Origin: Candidatus Woesearchaeota archaeon
GTDB taxonomy: Archaea > Nanobdellota > Nanobdellia > Woesearchaeales > SM23-78
Assembly (NCBI GenBank): GCA_016930415.1
Contig: JAFGGS010000012.1
Location: 1-52,792 of the forward strand
Reading direction: 5' to 3'
Length of the DNA: 52,792 bases
Shown: positions 24,171-32,649 of the stretch, in pieces
How positions within the stretch are numbered: position 1 is the stretch's first letter
How the letters are laid out: every line of letters starts with the position of its first letter
Translations under genes and position numbers: made by a program
The notes under the pieces: generated by a model
Database searches by the model: none
The model's input: only the letters and a program-made list of their open reading frames with translations
What the model was told of the DNA's origin: nothing

Positions 24171-25175
24171 ATGAAAGTCATTATCCCGGTCGCTGGCATG
24201 GGCACTCGCATGAGGCCTCACACGCACAGCAATCCTAAGCCTTTGATGATCGTGGCTGGGAAGCCTGCCATAAACCATATACTTGACTCGCTTGAGGGGC
24301 TTGACATCTCTGAGGTGATAATAATCGCCGGAGGGGTCATCGTAGGAAGGCAGCTTGACACGCTTAAGAAGTACATTGAAGGCGCTTACAAGTACAAGTT
24401 CACTTTCCTTGAACAGGACGAGCTCAAAGGGCCTGCTCATGCCCTGGCCGTTGCTGAGAAACGCATTGACGAGCCTGTCCTGATAGACTTCTGCGACACC
24501 TTGTTCGAGACTGACATGAGTGTAGTCAAGAAGCTCAAGGATGAGGCTGGCATAATCTGGACCAAGGAGGTCGAGGATTACAAGCGCTTTGGTATCTGCG
24601 TGCTTGACAAGAAGGGTTTCCTCAAGGAGATGGTGGAGAAGCCAGAGCAGCCGGTCGGCAAGCTCGCCACGATCGGCCTGTATTTCATCAAGGATTACAA
24701 GCTCTTCTTTGAGGCTATAAACTACATCTTCAAGAACAACCTGACTGTCAAGGGTGAGTATTACCTGCCGGACGCGTTCATGTACATGATTAACAAGGGT
24801 GCTAAGATCATCTGTCCTGAAGTGGATTCCTGGTATGACACCGGCAAGCCAGAGACCCTCCTAGAGTCTAACAAGGCGCTTCTCAAGAAAAACCACAAGG
24901 CGATAAAAGCTGAGAACTCGACGATAATCCCGCCTGTCCACATCGCTGATGACGTGGTGATAAAGGATAGCGTGATCGGACCGTTCGTGAGCATCGCCAA
25001 GGGCTCGAAGATCACGAGCTGCATAATAAAGGACAGCCTGATAGGCGAGGATAGCGAGCTCTCGAACCTCGTGCTTGAGCGCTCGATCATAGGCCGGGAG
25101 GCCACTGTCGAGGCTGAGAGCAGCAAACTCAACATAGGCGACAACAGCGTAATCAGCCTAAAAAGGAAATATTAA
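24171..25175 (+). CDS. sugar-1-phosphate nucleotidyltransferase with left-handed beta-helix
   Basis: The 334-aa enzyme should make an NDP-sugar (probably NDP-glucose) from sugar-1-phosphate and NTP. The N-terminal Rossmann-like domain has VAGMGTRMRPHT (7-18) and NPKPLMIVAGKP, followed by a metal-site region IDFCDTLFETD and the sugar-binding MVEKPEQPVG. The C-terminal part (about 245-334) has hexapeptide turns (IADDVVIKDSVIGPFVSI, then IIKDSLIGEDSELSNLVLE) forming a left-handed beta-helix, as in GlmU/RmlA-long/GlgC types. It is leaderless. The position just before the debranching enzyme makes provision of activated glucose for the glycogen synthases likely, although UDP/ADP/TDP preference cannot be read from sequence. 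Confidence 0.88.
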   Translation: MKVIIPVAGMGTRMRPHTHSNPKPLMIVAGKPAINHILDSLEGLDISEVIIIAGGVIVGRQLDTLKKYIEGAYKYKFTFLEQDELKGPAHALAVAEKRIDEPVLIDFCDTLFETDMSVVKKLKDEAGIIWTKEVEDYKRFGICVLDKKGFLKEMVEKPEQPVGKLATIGLYFIKDYKLFFEAINYIFKNNLTVKGEYYLPDAFMYMINKGAKIICPEVDSWYDTGKPETLLESNKALLKKNHKAIKAENSTIIPPVHIADDVVIKDSVIGPFVSIAKGSKITSCIIKDSLIGEDSELSNLVLERSIIGREATVEAESSKLNIGDNSVISLKRKY

Positions 25176-25259
25176 AAAGCAACCTCAGCTCTTCTTGTAT
25201 CATAAAGCTTATCAGGAGCTGCTTTTCAGCTCTGAAGAAAAAAGGGGTGTTTAGGGGGA

Positions 25260-27122
25260 GTGCACGTAGTCCACAGCCATTACAATAAGCACGTAGACGA
25301 GCATACTGACCGGCCTGTCTCTTTCTGTATCTCCAACAAGAAAGGAGGCTACCTCGCCCTAGGGGATGAGCACTTCACGCAGATGCAGGGCTTGTTCTTC
25401 TTTGACACTGACGCGTGGAGCCCTTACAAGTGCGTCGAGAACCTGCGGCTGGATTCCGGAGTGAAGATGCTTGGCATAAGGAATCATTTCCACTCTGTCG
25501 AGCGCTTCTACGTGGGAGGCGCTGAGGAGGAGTTCACGCTCTTCAATAACTCTATGATCTATAGTCTTCATCGCTATCAGGGAGAGGTCTCCCTTGAGCT
25601 GGACTTCCGCCACTTGTTCGATTTTGACGAGCGCGGCAGGATATACTCTGTTGAGAAGGCACGGGGTGACTTGATAGTGATCCGCTACGACAAATACTCT
25701 GACGACTCGCGCCAGCATCTTGACAGGACCAGGTTCCTGGTGATCAAGGGCGCTAGCGGATTCTCTCCAGTCGGGTCCTGGGAGCATAAGCGTTACGAAT
25801 ACGACGCTAAGAGGGGGTCTAAGTCGGAGTTCTACACCTACACTGCGCTCAAGCTTCATTCTGATGGAGAGCTTCACCTAGCGTTCACCTTTGGGACTGA
25901 CAAGGATGCTTGCATGGCTGAGGCAGGTCACTCCTTCGAGAACAGGAAGAGCTACTTGCACGCCATGAAGAAGTACATGGATCACTCTTTGCAGTCAGGC
26001 GACTTGGCTTTCGACGCCGCGATGAAGGCTCTCGATGACTTGCTGGTCACGGTCGATCCTGGAAAGGAGGCTGAGGGTCAGGGAAAGAAGGCTCGCACAG
26101 GTGTCTTTGCCGGTCTTCCTTGGTTCTACCAGTTCTGGAGCCGCGACGAGCTTATCAGCCTGCGGGCTTTGATGATCGATAAGAAGTACAAGCGTGTCAA
26201 GGACATCCTCTTCTCTTACCTGGACGCGATAGGCGACGACGGGCTTCTTCCAAACAGGTTGCCTTCAAGCGAGGTCAAGAGCGTGGATGCTACTGGCTGG
26301 CTCTTCATAAGGATCCATGACCTCCTGGCAGACCTCGCCAGGGACCGCTTGGTGGAGGAGTACTTGAACGTGCAGGATCTCATAAGGATAAGACAAGGCT
26401 TGGAGAAGGCTCTTCGGGGCATGACCCATCACAAGTCAAGAGATGGTTTCATCGTGGGTAACCTACAGGAGAGCTGGATGGATACCAAGGAGGCCAGGAG
26501 AAGCGGGGCTTTCATCGAGTCGCAGGCTTTCCTTCTCGCGATGATGAGGCTTCACAACGAGCTCTCCAGGACTAGCGGCTCAAGGCAGCTTTTCAGCTCT
26601 ATGGAGGATGACTTTGCTATGCGGGTGAAGGAGTCCTTCTTCAAGGACGGCCGGCTCATGGATTCCCTTGGCGGAGAACTCCCTGAGGAGACTGTGAGGC
26701 CTAACATATTCTTGGCTTACTACGCTTATCCGAACCTGTTGTCGCTTGAAGAGTGGAAGAGCGTGTTTGACAAGGTCCTGGATGAGACGTGGCTTGACTG
26801 GGGAGCCCTTGCCTCTATCTCTCACAAGTCGCCTTATTTCAGGCAGGAATACACTGGTCAGGACGACCAGAGCTATCACAACGGAGACTCCTGGTATTTT
26901 GTCAATAACATCGCCGCCATAGCCATGCACAGGCTGGATAAGTACCGCTACGCGAAGTATATCAACAGGATTCTGCACGCTTCAAGAGAAGAGCTCTTGT
27001 TCTCAGGCTTCGTGGGCTGTAGCTCTGAGATCAGCAGCGCCAAGGCGATGAGGAGCGAAGGCTGCCTGAGCCAGGCGTGGTCTGCCGCGACTCTCGTCGA
27101 GTTATTGCACGAGCTTAGATGA
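25260..27122 (+). CDS. glycogen debranching enzyme (amylo-alpha-1,6-glucosidase type)
   Basis: The protein is 620 aa and cytosolic. An N-terminal beta-sandwich (about 1-250; CISNKKGGYLALGDEHFTQM) precedes an (alpha/alpha)6 catalytic domain. Family motifs are GLPWFYQFWSRDE (285-297) for substrate and acid residues, DGLLPNRLPS, VDATGWLF, YHNGDSWYFVNN and the terminal GCLSQAWSAATLVELL. It should cleave alpha-1,6 branch points of glycogen and lacks the extra glucanotransferase domain of eukaryotic debranching enzymes. GTG 25260 is the only usable start and abuts an aggggga Shine-Dalgarno-like run. It follows the nucleotidyltransferase by 84 bp. Confidence 0.9.
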   Translation: MHVVHSHYNKHVDEHTDRPVSFCISNKKGGYLALGDEHFTQMQGLFFFDTDAWSPYKCVENLRLDSGVKMLGIRNHFHSVERFYVGGAEEEFTLFNNSMIYSLHRYQGEVSLELDFRHLFDFDERGRIYSVEKARGDLIVIRYDKYSDDSRQHLDRTRFLVIKGASGFSPVGSWEHKRYEYDAKRGSKSEFYTYTALKLHSDGELHLAFTFGTDKDACMAEAGHSFENRKSYLHAMKKYMDHSLQSGDLAFDAAMKALDDLLVTVDPGKEAEGQGKKARTGVFAGLPWFYQFWSRDELISLRALMIDKKYKRVKDILFSYLDAIGDDGLLPNRLPSSEVKSVDATGWLFIRIHDLLADLARDRLVEEYLNVQDLIRIRQGLEKALRGMTHHKSRDGFIVGNLQESWMDTKEARRSGAFIESQAFLLAMMRLHNELSRTSGSRQLFSSMEDDFAMRVKESFFKDGRLMDSLGGELPEETVRPNIFLAYYAYPNLLSLEEWKSVFDKVLDETWLDWGALASISHKSPYFRQEYTGQDDQSYHNGDSWYFVNNIAAIAMHRLDKYRYAKYINRILHASREELLFSGFVGCSSEISSAKAMRSEGCLSQAWSAATLVELLHELR

Positions 27123-27218
27123 CTTGTCACTGCACTTGATGCACGCGCTGCAGGCCCTGGTTCATCGAAAACATTTAAAAAAGGATGAATCAAGCTGGCT
27201 TTAGGAGAGGTGTTTTTT

Positions 27219-28376
27219 TTGGGTGAGAACGTCGATGGCTCTAAGATTGACTACAGGAAGTATGGTTTCATAGCAGTATTCCTGATACTGACGTATCTTT
27301 GCTATCTCCTCCTCAAGCCTTTCGTGACCTATGCGATAATAGGCTTGGCGCTCATCATAGCTGCGTATCCGGTATATGAGTTCTTCCTTGCGAGGACTAG
27401 GAGCGCGAAGCTTAGCAGCGTACTTTGCATCTTGCTCATCCTCTTGATAATATTCATCCCTTTGTTCTTCGCTGTGAGCGCGTTGATCAAGGAGACCGTC
27501 GGGTTCTTCTCCAACAAGTCCTTCTCAGACGTGGAGGCCGTGGCTAGCGTGGTCTCTGACTGGATCGGGAGGGATGTTGATCTCGCCAGCGCCGCGACCA
27601 AGGTGGTGACTGGAGTCGGTGAGTTCGCGATGGGCGCCACGGTCAACATCCTTGACTCAGTGACGAACCTTGTGATCGGCATACTCATAATGCTCACCAT
27701 AATGTATTACGGTTTTGTAGAGGGAAGCGCGTGGTTGCTTCGGGTGCGTACGTTCATGCCCTTCAAAGAGCAGCAGAAGAACGACTTGTTCGCCAAGATA
27801 AAGGATGTCATAGTGGTCGTCCTCTACGGCGACGTCTTGATTGCGATAATCCAGGGCGCGCTTGGCGGAACATTGTTCTTCTTCATGGGCATCCCTAATC
27901 CTGTCTTTTGGGGATTCATAATGGCAGTACTTGCTTTCCTGCCGTTTGTAGGCACTGGCTTTGTGTGGGTCCCTGCAGCGCTGATAATGTTCTCAAAAGG
28001 CGATATGATATCAGGGATAATCATCCTGACAGTCGGCCTTGTCGTGATCGGGGGAGTGGATTACTTGGTAAGGCCTAAGATTATCGCTGGCGGAAGCAGG
28101 ATACATCCTTTAAGCGCGCTCATAGGAGCCTTTGGAGGCTTGAAGCTCTTTGGCTTCTCAGGCCTGGTACTGGGGCCCTTGATAGCGTCGATATTCGAGG
28201 CTTTGGTCCAATTCTATTATGAGGAGAAGAATTCATCATCACGGCTGGCTGTTGATGGAGGCATGGTTAATGATGCCGGTTCTGATGGCTTTGACGGGAT
28301 GGTCTCGATGCCTCCGCAAAGCGTTGGCTCCAGAAGAAAAAAGCGAGTTCAGAGAAAGAAGAAGAGAATGGGTTGA
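27219..28376 (+). CDS. AI-2E/PerM-family permease
   Basis: This 385-aa membrane protein has about eight TM segments. After two N-terminal TM pairs there is an amphipathic region (NKSFSDVEAVASVVSDWIG), then the family core LYGDVLIAIIQGALGGTLFF, MGIPNPVFWGFIMAVLAFLPFVGTG and GGVDYLVRPKIIAGGSRIHP, followed by LSALIGAFGGLKLFG. The C-terminus is a cytosolic, basic tail (RRKKRVQRKKKRMG). Family members export small molecules or ions; no substrate can be assigned. TTG 27219 follows aggagaggtg (27203-27212); the GTG at 27210 lies within that site. A TATA-like aacatttaaa is near 27170. Confidence 0.85.
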   Translation: MGENVDGSKIDYRKYGFIAVFLILTYLCYLLLKPFVTYAIIGLALIIAAYPVYEFFLARTRSAKLSSVLCILLILLIIFIPLFFAVSALIKETVGFFSNKSFSDVEAVASVVSDWIGRDVDLASAATKVVTGVGEFAMGATVNILDSVTNLVIGILIMLTIMYYGFVEGSAWLLRVRTFMPFKEQQKNDLFAKIKDVIVVVLYGDVLIAIIQGALGGTLFFFMGIPNPVFWGFIMAVLAFLPFVGTGFVWVPAALIMFSKGDMISGIIILTVGLVVIGGVDYLVRPKIIAGGSRIHPLSALIGAFGGLKLFGFSGLVLGPLIASIFEALVQFYYEEKNSSSRLAVDGGMVNDAGSDGFDGMVSMPPQSVGSRRKKRVQRKKKRMG

Positions 28377-28391
28377 TCTGATCCTGCGTTT

Positions 28392-29345
28392 TTAGCGCAT
28401 CCTCTCAATATATATCTCGAGCTTCTTCTTTATGTTGTCTTTCAGGCCCTTTTCAAAGCTTAGCTTCTCGATCTCTGAGTCCCAGTCGATCCTTGGAAGC
28501 TTGGTGAGCGTCCCCCGGAACTTCCTTCCGGCAATCCTTGCCTGGCGTTCAATCTCCTTGGCCTCTTTTTTCCCAAAAGCCTTCAGCGCAGGGAACTTGC
28601 TGATCGAGTCTGCGCCTGCTTCCAGCAGCTTTGAGACGTAACAAGCCCTGCCCAGCCATATCCCTGCCTGGATGTCGATTCTTGGGAATGCATCCCTCGT
28701 CCTCTTTATCCATTCTGCCTGGTATTCGACTGCAGGGGGCTCTGCGTGCTCGAACGCAGTCCCCTTCTGAGGGTTGAGGCCGTAGAGGTGTATCTTCGAG
28801 ACTCCATGCTTTTTGATGAACTCGACGAGGAGTTTGTGGTCATCCAAGGTCTCTCCGAGGCCGACTATTAAGGTCATGCCTCGCGCCACTCCGAGCTCCT
28901 TCGCGTATTCGAACATCCTCCCGACAGGCTCAAGGGGCTTTGAAGGGCATATCTTCCGGTGTAGTATAGGGTCTAGGACCTCGACAGTCCCGACGACTCC
29001 TTTGATGTAAGGCTTGAAGGTTTCAAGCTGCTCTTTTGAGAGCACGCCGAAGTTTATCCACACCCTCTCACCCATGATCTCGTTAGTTTTCTTGAGCAGG
29101 TCTGCTAGTTTCTCGTCGCTGAAGACCCCTACTCCGCCTGAGAGGAAGCCGTAGTCCCACCCGCAATGCTTTGTTATGATAGTCTCTGCGAGGATTGACG
29201 CGAATGAGCGGACCTTCTCATCAGTCCTCTTCTCTCTTGGAAGCGTTGACATGTAGCAGTACTTGCAGCACTCGTCAAGTCTGCAGCTCCAAGAATAGAA
29301 GACTGCGCGCTCGAAAGCGGTCTCTCCAGTCCTGTCATGTGCCAT
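28392..29345 (-). CDS. radical SAM protein, biotin-synthase-related, with atypical CX5CX2C motif
   Basis: The protein is 317 aa. The cluster-binding region SCRLDECCKYCYM has Cys at 21, 26, 27 and 30, readable as CX5CX2C rather than the usual CX3CX2C; this variant is known in HmdB-type enzymes. Downstream are the SAM-binding FLSGGVGVF, VEVLDPILHRKICPSKPL, TLIVGLGETLDDH and HLYGLNPQKGTAFEH, the pattern of archaeal biotin-synthase-related proteins (COG2516-like). No biotin or HcgA-G genes are nearby. TATA-like attttaaagt (minus strand, 29367-29376) is about 27 nt before ATG 29345. The reaction is unknown. Confidence 0.8.
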   Translation of the reverse strand: MAHDRTGETAFERAVFYSWSCRLDECCKYCYMSTLPREKRTDEKVRSFASILAETIITKHCGWDYGFLSGGVGVFSDEKLADLLKKTNEIMGERVWINFGVLSKEQLETFKPYIKGVVGTVEVLDPILHRKICPSKPLEPVGRMFEYAKELGVARGMTLIVGLGETLDDHKLLVEFIKKHGVSKIHLYGLNPQKGTAFEHAEPPAVEYQAEWIKRTRDAFPRIDIQAGIWLGRACYVSKLLEAGADSISKFPALKAFGKKEAKEIERQARIAGRKFRGTLTKLPRIDWDSEIEKLSFEKGLKDNIKKKLEIYIERMR

Positions 29346-29366
29346 TCTGTTTAAGAAGGGATAAAT

Positions 29367-29376
29367 ACTTTAAAAT
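29367..29376 (-). promoter_or_regulatory. TATA box of the radical SAM gene
   Basis: On the minus strand attttaaagt is centred about 27 nt before the ATG at 29345, consistent with a leaderless gene. Confidence 0.5.
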
Positions 29377-29411
29377 CTTTTGGATGCAGCGCTGTTAGTT
29401 CTCCTGGCTGT

Positions 29412-29975
29412 TCATCCGCCTTCGAAGAACCAGTCTTCCTGATCCTGAATAAACGTTTCGGGGTTCTTCAGGTAGTTTGCCGTGTTCGTGATCAAATGGT
29501 AGTGCGCATTCTCTTCCTTTGTGAGGAATGTGAACAGGTGCTTTATGTTCTCGTGCGTCGCTTCGCTTGCACTCTTCTCATAGAACTTGTAGCCTTTGAG
29601 CTCTATCTCCGCCGCCATCTCGTAGGCGTCAAGCTCTTCCTGGCTCGCGACGACCTTATCAGACGCTTTGCCCACGCTCATCCCGAAGAATTCCTTGTTC
29701 TTATCGACTGATGAGTTCGCAGGCCCAGGGTCAAGGTCCGGATTCGCTCCGTTCTTCAGGTTCTTGACGAACTCCCTTATGGTCTCCTCGTGCTTGAGCT
29801 CCTCGTCTGCCAGGAAGATGAATGTCTTCTTAGCCAGATCTCCTTTCATCTTCTCTGCGTGGTCAAGGTAGAACTTCCTCACTTTTATCTCGTTCTGGAG
29901 CGCCAGCTTTATCGCTTCCTCCTTGTTGTGGAGGTATGCGTTATCATGACCGTCCTTGTCTTTTGGATCATCCAT
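29412..29975 (-). CDS. rubrerythrin/ferritin-like di-iron protein
   Basis: The 187-aa four-helix-bundle protein has paired carboxylate motifs: LALQNEIKVRKFYLDHAEKM and FLADEELKHEETIREF in the first half, MAAEIELKGYKFYEKSA and FLTKEENAHYHLI in the second. These ExxxxxxY/F and ExxH pairs can hold a di-iron centre. It lacks the rubredoxin domain of classical rubrerythrin. Likely roles are peroxide reduction or oxygen defence. A GAGGTGA Shine-Dalgarno precedes ATG 29975 by about 6 nt, and a TATA-like element lies near 30020. It is transcribed before the radical SAM gene but is separated by that gene's own promoter. Confidence 0.85.
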   Translation of the reverse strand: MDDPKDKDGHDNAYLHNKEEAIKLALQNEIKVRKFYLDHAEKMKGDLAKKTFIFLADEELKHEETIREFVKNLKNGANPDLDPGPANSSVDKNKEFFGMSVGKASDKVVASQEELDAYEMAAEIELKGYKFYEKSASEATHENIKHLFTFLTKEENAHYHLITNTANYLKNPETFIQDQEDWFFEGG

Positions 29976-30076
29976 TAGTATTCACCTCACATATTATTTT
30001 CAGTCAAGAGATTATTATTAATAAAAGTTTAGTTTTTCCTTAAAGAAAGGTTTTAACCGCGTAAAGTCTGCGCGTC

Positions 30077-31288
30077 TTATTCGTATCTTAGGGAATCCAC
30101 CGGCCTTAGCTTTGCAGCTCTCCACGCAGGCATAATGCCTGCTCCTGCCCCTACGCAGAATGCGAAGAGTATGCATCCGATTATGAGCGCTGGAGGGAAT
30201 ACTGGTTGGAGGGATGAGAACCCTGCGTTTGCTGCAGCTACTCCTCCCATGGTGGCTGCGAACCACCCGAGAATCACACCTATCACTCCTCCCATCATCC
30301 CCAGAAGCCCTGCTTCGAAGATGAATATGAACATTATGTCATTGTTCCTCGCCCCTACGGATTTCATTATCCCTATCTCCTTTGTCCTCTCAAGGACTGC
30401 GGTGTACATGGAGTTCATTATGTTCACCGCCGCCACGACCACTGAGATGAGCGCTATGAGCACAAGGACCCCGTTTATGACTGCGATGACTGTGTTGAAG
30501 GTGGCGAGCGCGTCCTCGAATGTCTGGGCGTAGAAGTCTTCTTTGCCTTCCTCCTGGCCTTTGTGCTTTCGGAGCTTCTCTTCTATCTTGTCGGCAAGCT
30601 CTTTTGCGGGGATGTCTGGCTGCGCCCTTATCATGATGAACCCGTATTTTCCGCTCCAGTCGGGAAAGAGCTTCTCGAAGCCTTCCTTGGTCAAGTAGAT
30701 GTTTCCGTCGTCGCTTGGGTTTCCCACCTCTTCATAGAACCCTACTACCCTGAAGAGCTCCCCATTGACGTACACGTTGTCTCCGGTGCTTATCGGCCTG
30801 TCGAATATCTTTTTAGGTATCTGGTAGTTGTATCCGAGCGCGACCTTGTCGACTTCCCCTCCCTTTAGAGGCCTGCCGACCTCAGTGGTCACGGTCATCG
30901 CCTCTTCTACGAACGGCAAGTGGTCGATGTTTATTCCTGAGATGAAGTAGTACCTCTTCTGGTCCTTGAACTCTATCTCTGCGGTCTTCATGTAGAGCCC
31001 GGTCGCTTCCGCGACTCCGTTTATCTTGTTTATGAAGTCGACATCGTCTTCGCTCAGGTAGAAGTTGGGGTCTGAGCCTGGCGCCCCTATGCCCTTGGCT
31101 TGTATGAATATCTTGTCTATGCCTGCTTCTGCAGCCACTTGGTCTACGTACGCTTGTATTCCTAGGCCGAAGCTGAGGAGCGCGAATATGGCTGCCACTC
31201 CTATGAGTATCGAGAGGACTGAGAGGAAGCTTCTGAGCCTCCTGTGTATCAGGTTCTGGAAAACGTAGTTGATCTCGTCGATGTTCAT
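30077..31288 (-). CDS. MacB/FtsX-type ABC transporter permease
   Basis: This 403-aa permease has one N-terminal TM (RSFLSVLSILIGVAAIFALLS), a large extracytoplasmic MacB-PCD domain (about 45-270) and three C-terminal TM segments in an FtsX domain (NGVLVLIALISVVVAAVNIM, EAGLLGMMGGVIGVILGW, LIIGCILFAFCVGAGAGIM). The coupling motif ERTKEIGIMKSVGARNNDI contacts the ATPase. It is last in the five-gene operon and starts 11 bp after the paralogous permease. A homo- or heterodimer with that permease probably works with the LolD-like ATPase as a mechanotransmission-type transporter. Substrate unknown. Confidence 0.9.
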   Translation of the reverse strand: MNIDEINYVFQNLIHRRLRSFLSVLSILIGVAAIFALLSFGLGIQAYVDQVAAEAGIDKIFIQAKGIGAPGSDPNFYLSEDDVDFINKINGVAEATGLYMKTAEIEFKDQKRYYFISGINIDHLPFVEEAMTVTTEVGRPLKGGEVDKVALGYNYQIPKKIFDRPISTGDNVYVNGELFRVVGFYEEVGNPSDDGNIYLTKEGFEKLFPDWSGKYGFIMIRAQPDIPAKELADKIEEKLRKHKGQEEGKEDFYAQTFEDALATFNTVIAVINGVLVLIALISVVVAAVNIMNSMYTAVLERTKEIGIMKSVGARNNDIMFIFIFEAGLLGMMGGVIGVILGWFAATMGGVAAANAGFSSLQPVFPPALIIGCILFAFCVGAGAGIMPAWRAAKLRPVDSLRYE

Positions 31289-31299
31289 TTATATGTTCC

Positions 31300-32538
31300 T
31301 CATTTCACTTTCCTCAGCGAGTCTACTGGGTTTAGCCTGGATGCCTGGTATGCCGGCAGGACTCCGAATGCAGTGCCGAGTATGAATGAGAACGCTAGCG
31401 AGCCGAATATGAGGCTCCAGCTCACGCTCGCCTGTATAAGGTCTGAGCCTAGCAGTGTTTTTCCGGCCGCGGCGGCGCCGTATGCGAACGAGAGGCCGAG
31501 TATCACCCCTATTATCCCTCCGATCATTCCTAGCAGGCCTGATTCTATGAAGAAGAGGGTGAATATCGTCGAGTTCCTGGCGCCCAGGGACTTCATTATC
31601 CCTATCTCCTTTGTCCTCTCAAGGACTGCGGTGTACATGGTGTTCATTATGCCTATGCCGCCCACTAATAGGGATATGACTGCGATGATTGTCACGAATA
31701 GCTGGACTGCATAAAGGGTTGAGTTTAGTGATTCAAGCGCGCTTTGGGGCGTCTCGACGCTGAAATCCTCTTCTCCCTCTTCCACTCCCCTCTCTTTCCT
31801 GAGGAATTTCTCTATCGCTAGCTGGACCTTGCCTATCTCGTTCACGTCGCTCACCTTGACGGCTATCGTGCTCACGCGCTCCTCGTCTGATATGCCGTAC
31901 TCTATCATTTCGTCCTCATCCATCCACACTGCGTCGTCGAAGATGAAACTTCCTTTCTTCTCTATTATCCCGACGACTTCAAAGTCTACCCCGTTCAGGA
32001 TTATCCTGTCGCCTGCCTTAAGCGGTCTTCCGAATGTGGTTCCGAAGGACGAGTCCTGTGCGTAGTTGTCGCCGACCAGGACCTTCTTGCGGTCTGCGTC
32101 CGTAAGGAGCCTTCCCTGGGACGTCTTCAGGTTCACCATCTTCTCAAGAGTTTTCCTGTTGGTTCCGCTTGGGATGGAGATTGCGAATTCTATCTTTTGC
32201 TTGTCGTTGAATTCAAGCGTTACTGCGCTCAGATACCTGTTGAAAGCCGCCTCTACCCCGCTTATCTTCTCGATCTTCTCTGCGAGGTCGCTGGTCAAGG
32301 GGTTGATGGCTCCGCTGCCTGGAGGGCCTGCCGCGGCCACTCCTGCGGCTTGCACTCCCAGCACATCAGTGCCTAAGAATCCGAATTGGCTCGTGATTGC
32401 GACCCTTAAGCCCTCTCCCAGGCCTATGAGCGCGATCACCGCGGCGATCCCTATGAAGATGCCTATCATCGTGAGGTAAGTCCTTGTCTTCCTCTTGGTC
32501 AGGCTCTTTACTGCTATCAAAAAATAGTCTTTTATCAT
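31300..32538 (-). CDS. MacB/FtsX-type ABC transporter permease (second copy)
   Basis: The 412-aa protein has the same architecture as its downstream paralogue: TM1 (TYLTMIGIFIGIAAVIALIGL), an extracytoplasmic MacB-PCD domain, and an FtsX core with the coupling motif ERTKEIGIMKSLGARNSTI and three TM segments. The extracytoplasmic domain differs clearly, which favours a heterodimer. The ATG at 32538 is preferred to a TTG at 32574, whose extra residues (KRGRGRKGDAR) are unlike the family N-terminus. It lies between the secreted CARDB-like protein and the other permease. Confidence 0.9.
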   Translation of the reverse strand: MIKDYFLIAVKSLTKRKTRTYLTMIGIFIGIAAVIALIGLGEGLRVAITSQFGFLGTDVLGVQAAGVAAAGPPGSGAINPLTSDLAEKIEKISGVEAAFNRYLSAVTLEFNDKQKIEFAISIPSGTNRKTLEKMVNLKTSQGRLLTDADRKKVLVGDNYAQDSSFGTTFGRPLKAGDRIILNGVDFEVVGIIEKKGSFIFDDAVWMDEDEMIEYGISDEERVSTIAVKVSDVNEIGKVQLAIEKFLRKERGVEEGEEDFSVETPQSALESLNSTLYAVQLFVTIIAVISLLVGGIGIMNTMYTAVLERTKEIGIMKSLGARNSTIFTLFFIESGLLGMIGGIIGVILGLSFAYGAAAAGKTLLGSDLIQASVSWSLIFGSLAFSFILGTAFGVLPAYQASRLNPVDSLRKVK

Positions 32539-32649
32539 TCTCGCGTCGCCTTTTCTCCCTCGTCCCCTTTTCAAGGCTGAAAATTAAAAAGTAATATCAT
32601 GGAAAAGATGAAAAAATAGTTTTGTCTGTCCGTGGCTTCCTCTCGGGGC

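Noticed and set aside
30018-30266. 82-aa minus-strand frame beyond the ABC permease
   Set aside because: Overlaps the 3' part of the permease in another frame and is Arg/His-rich, with no start signals.
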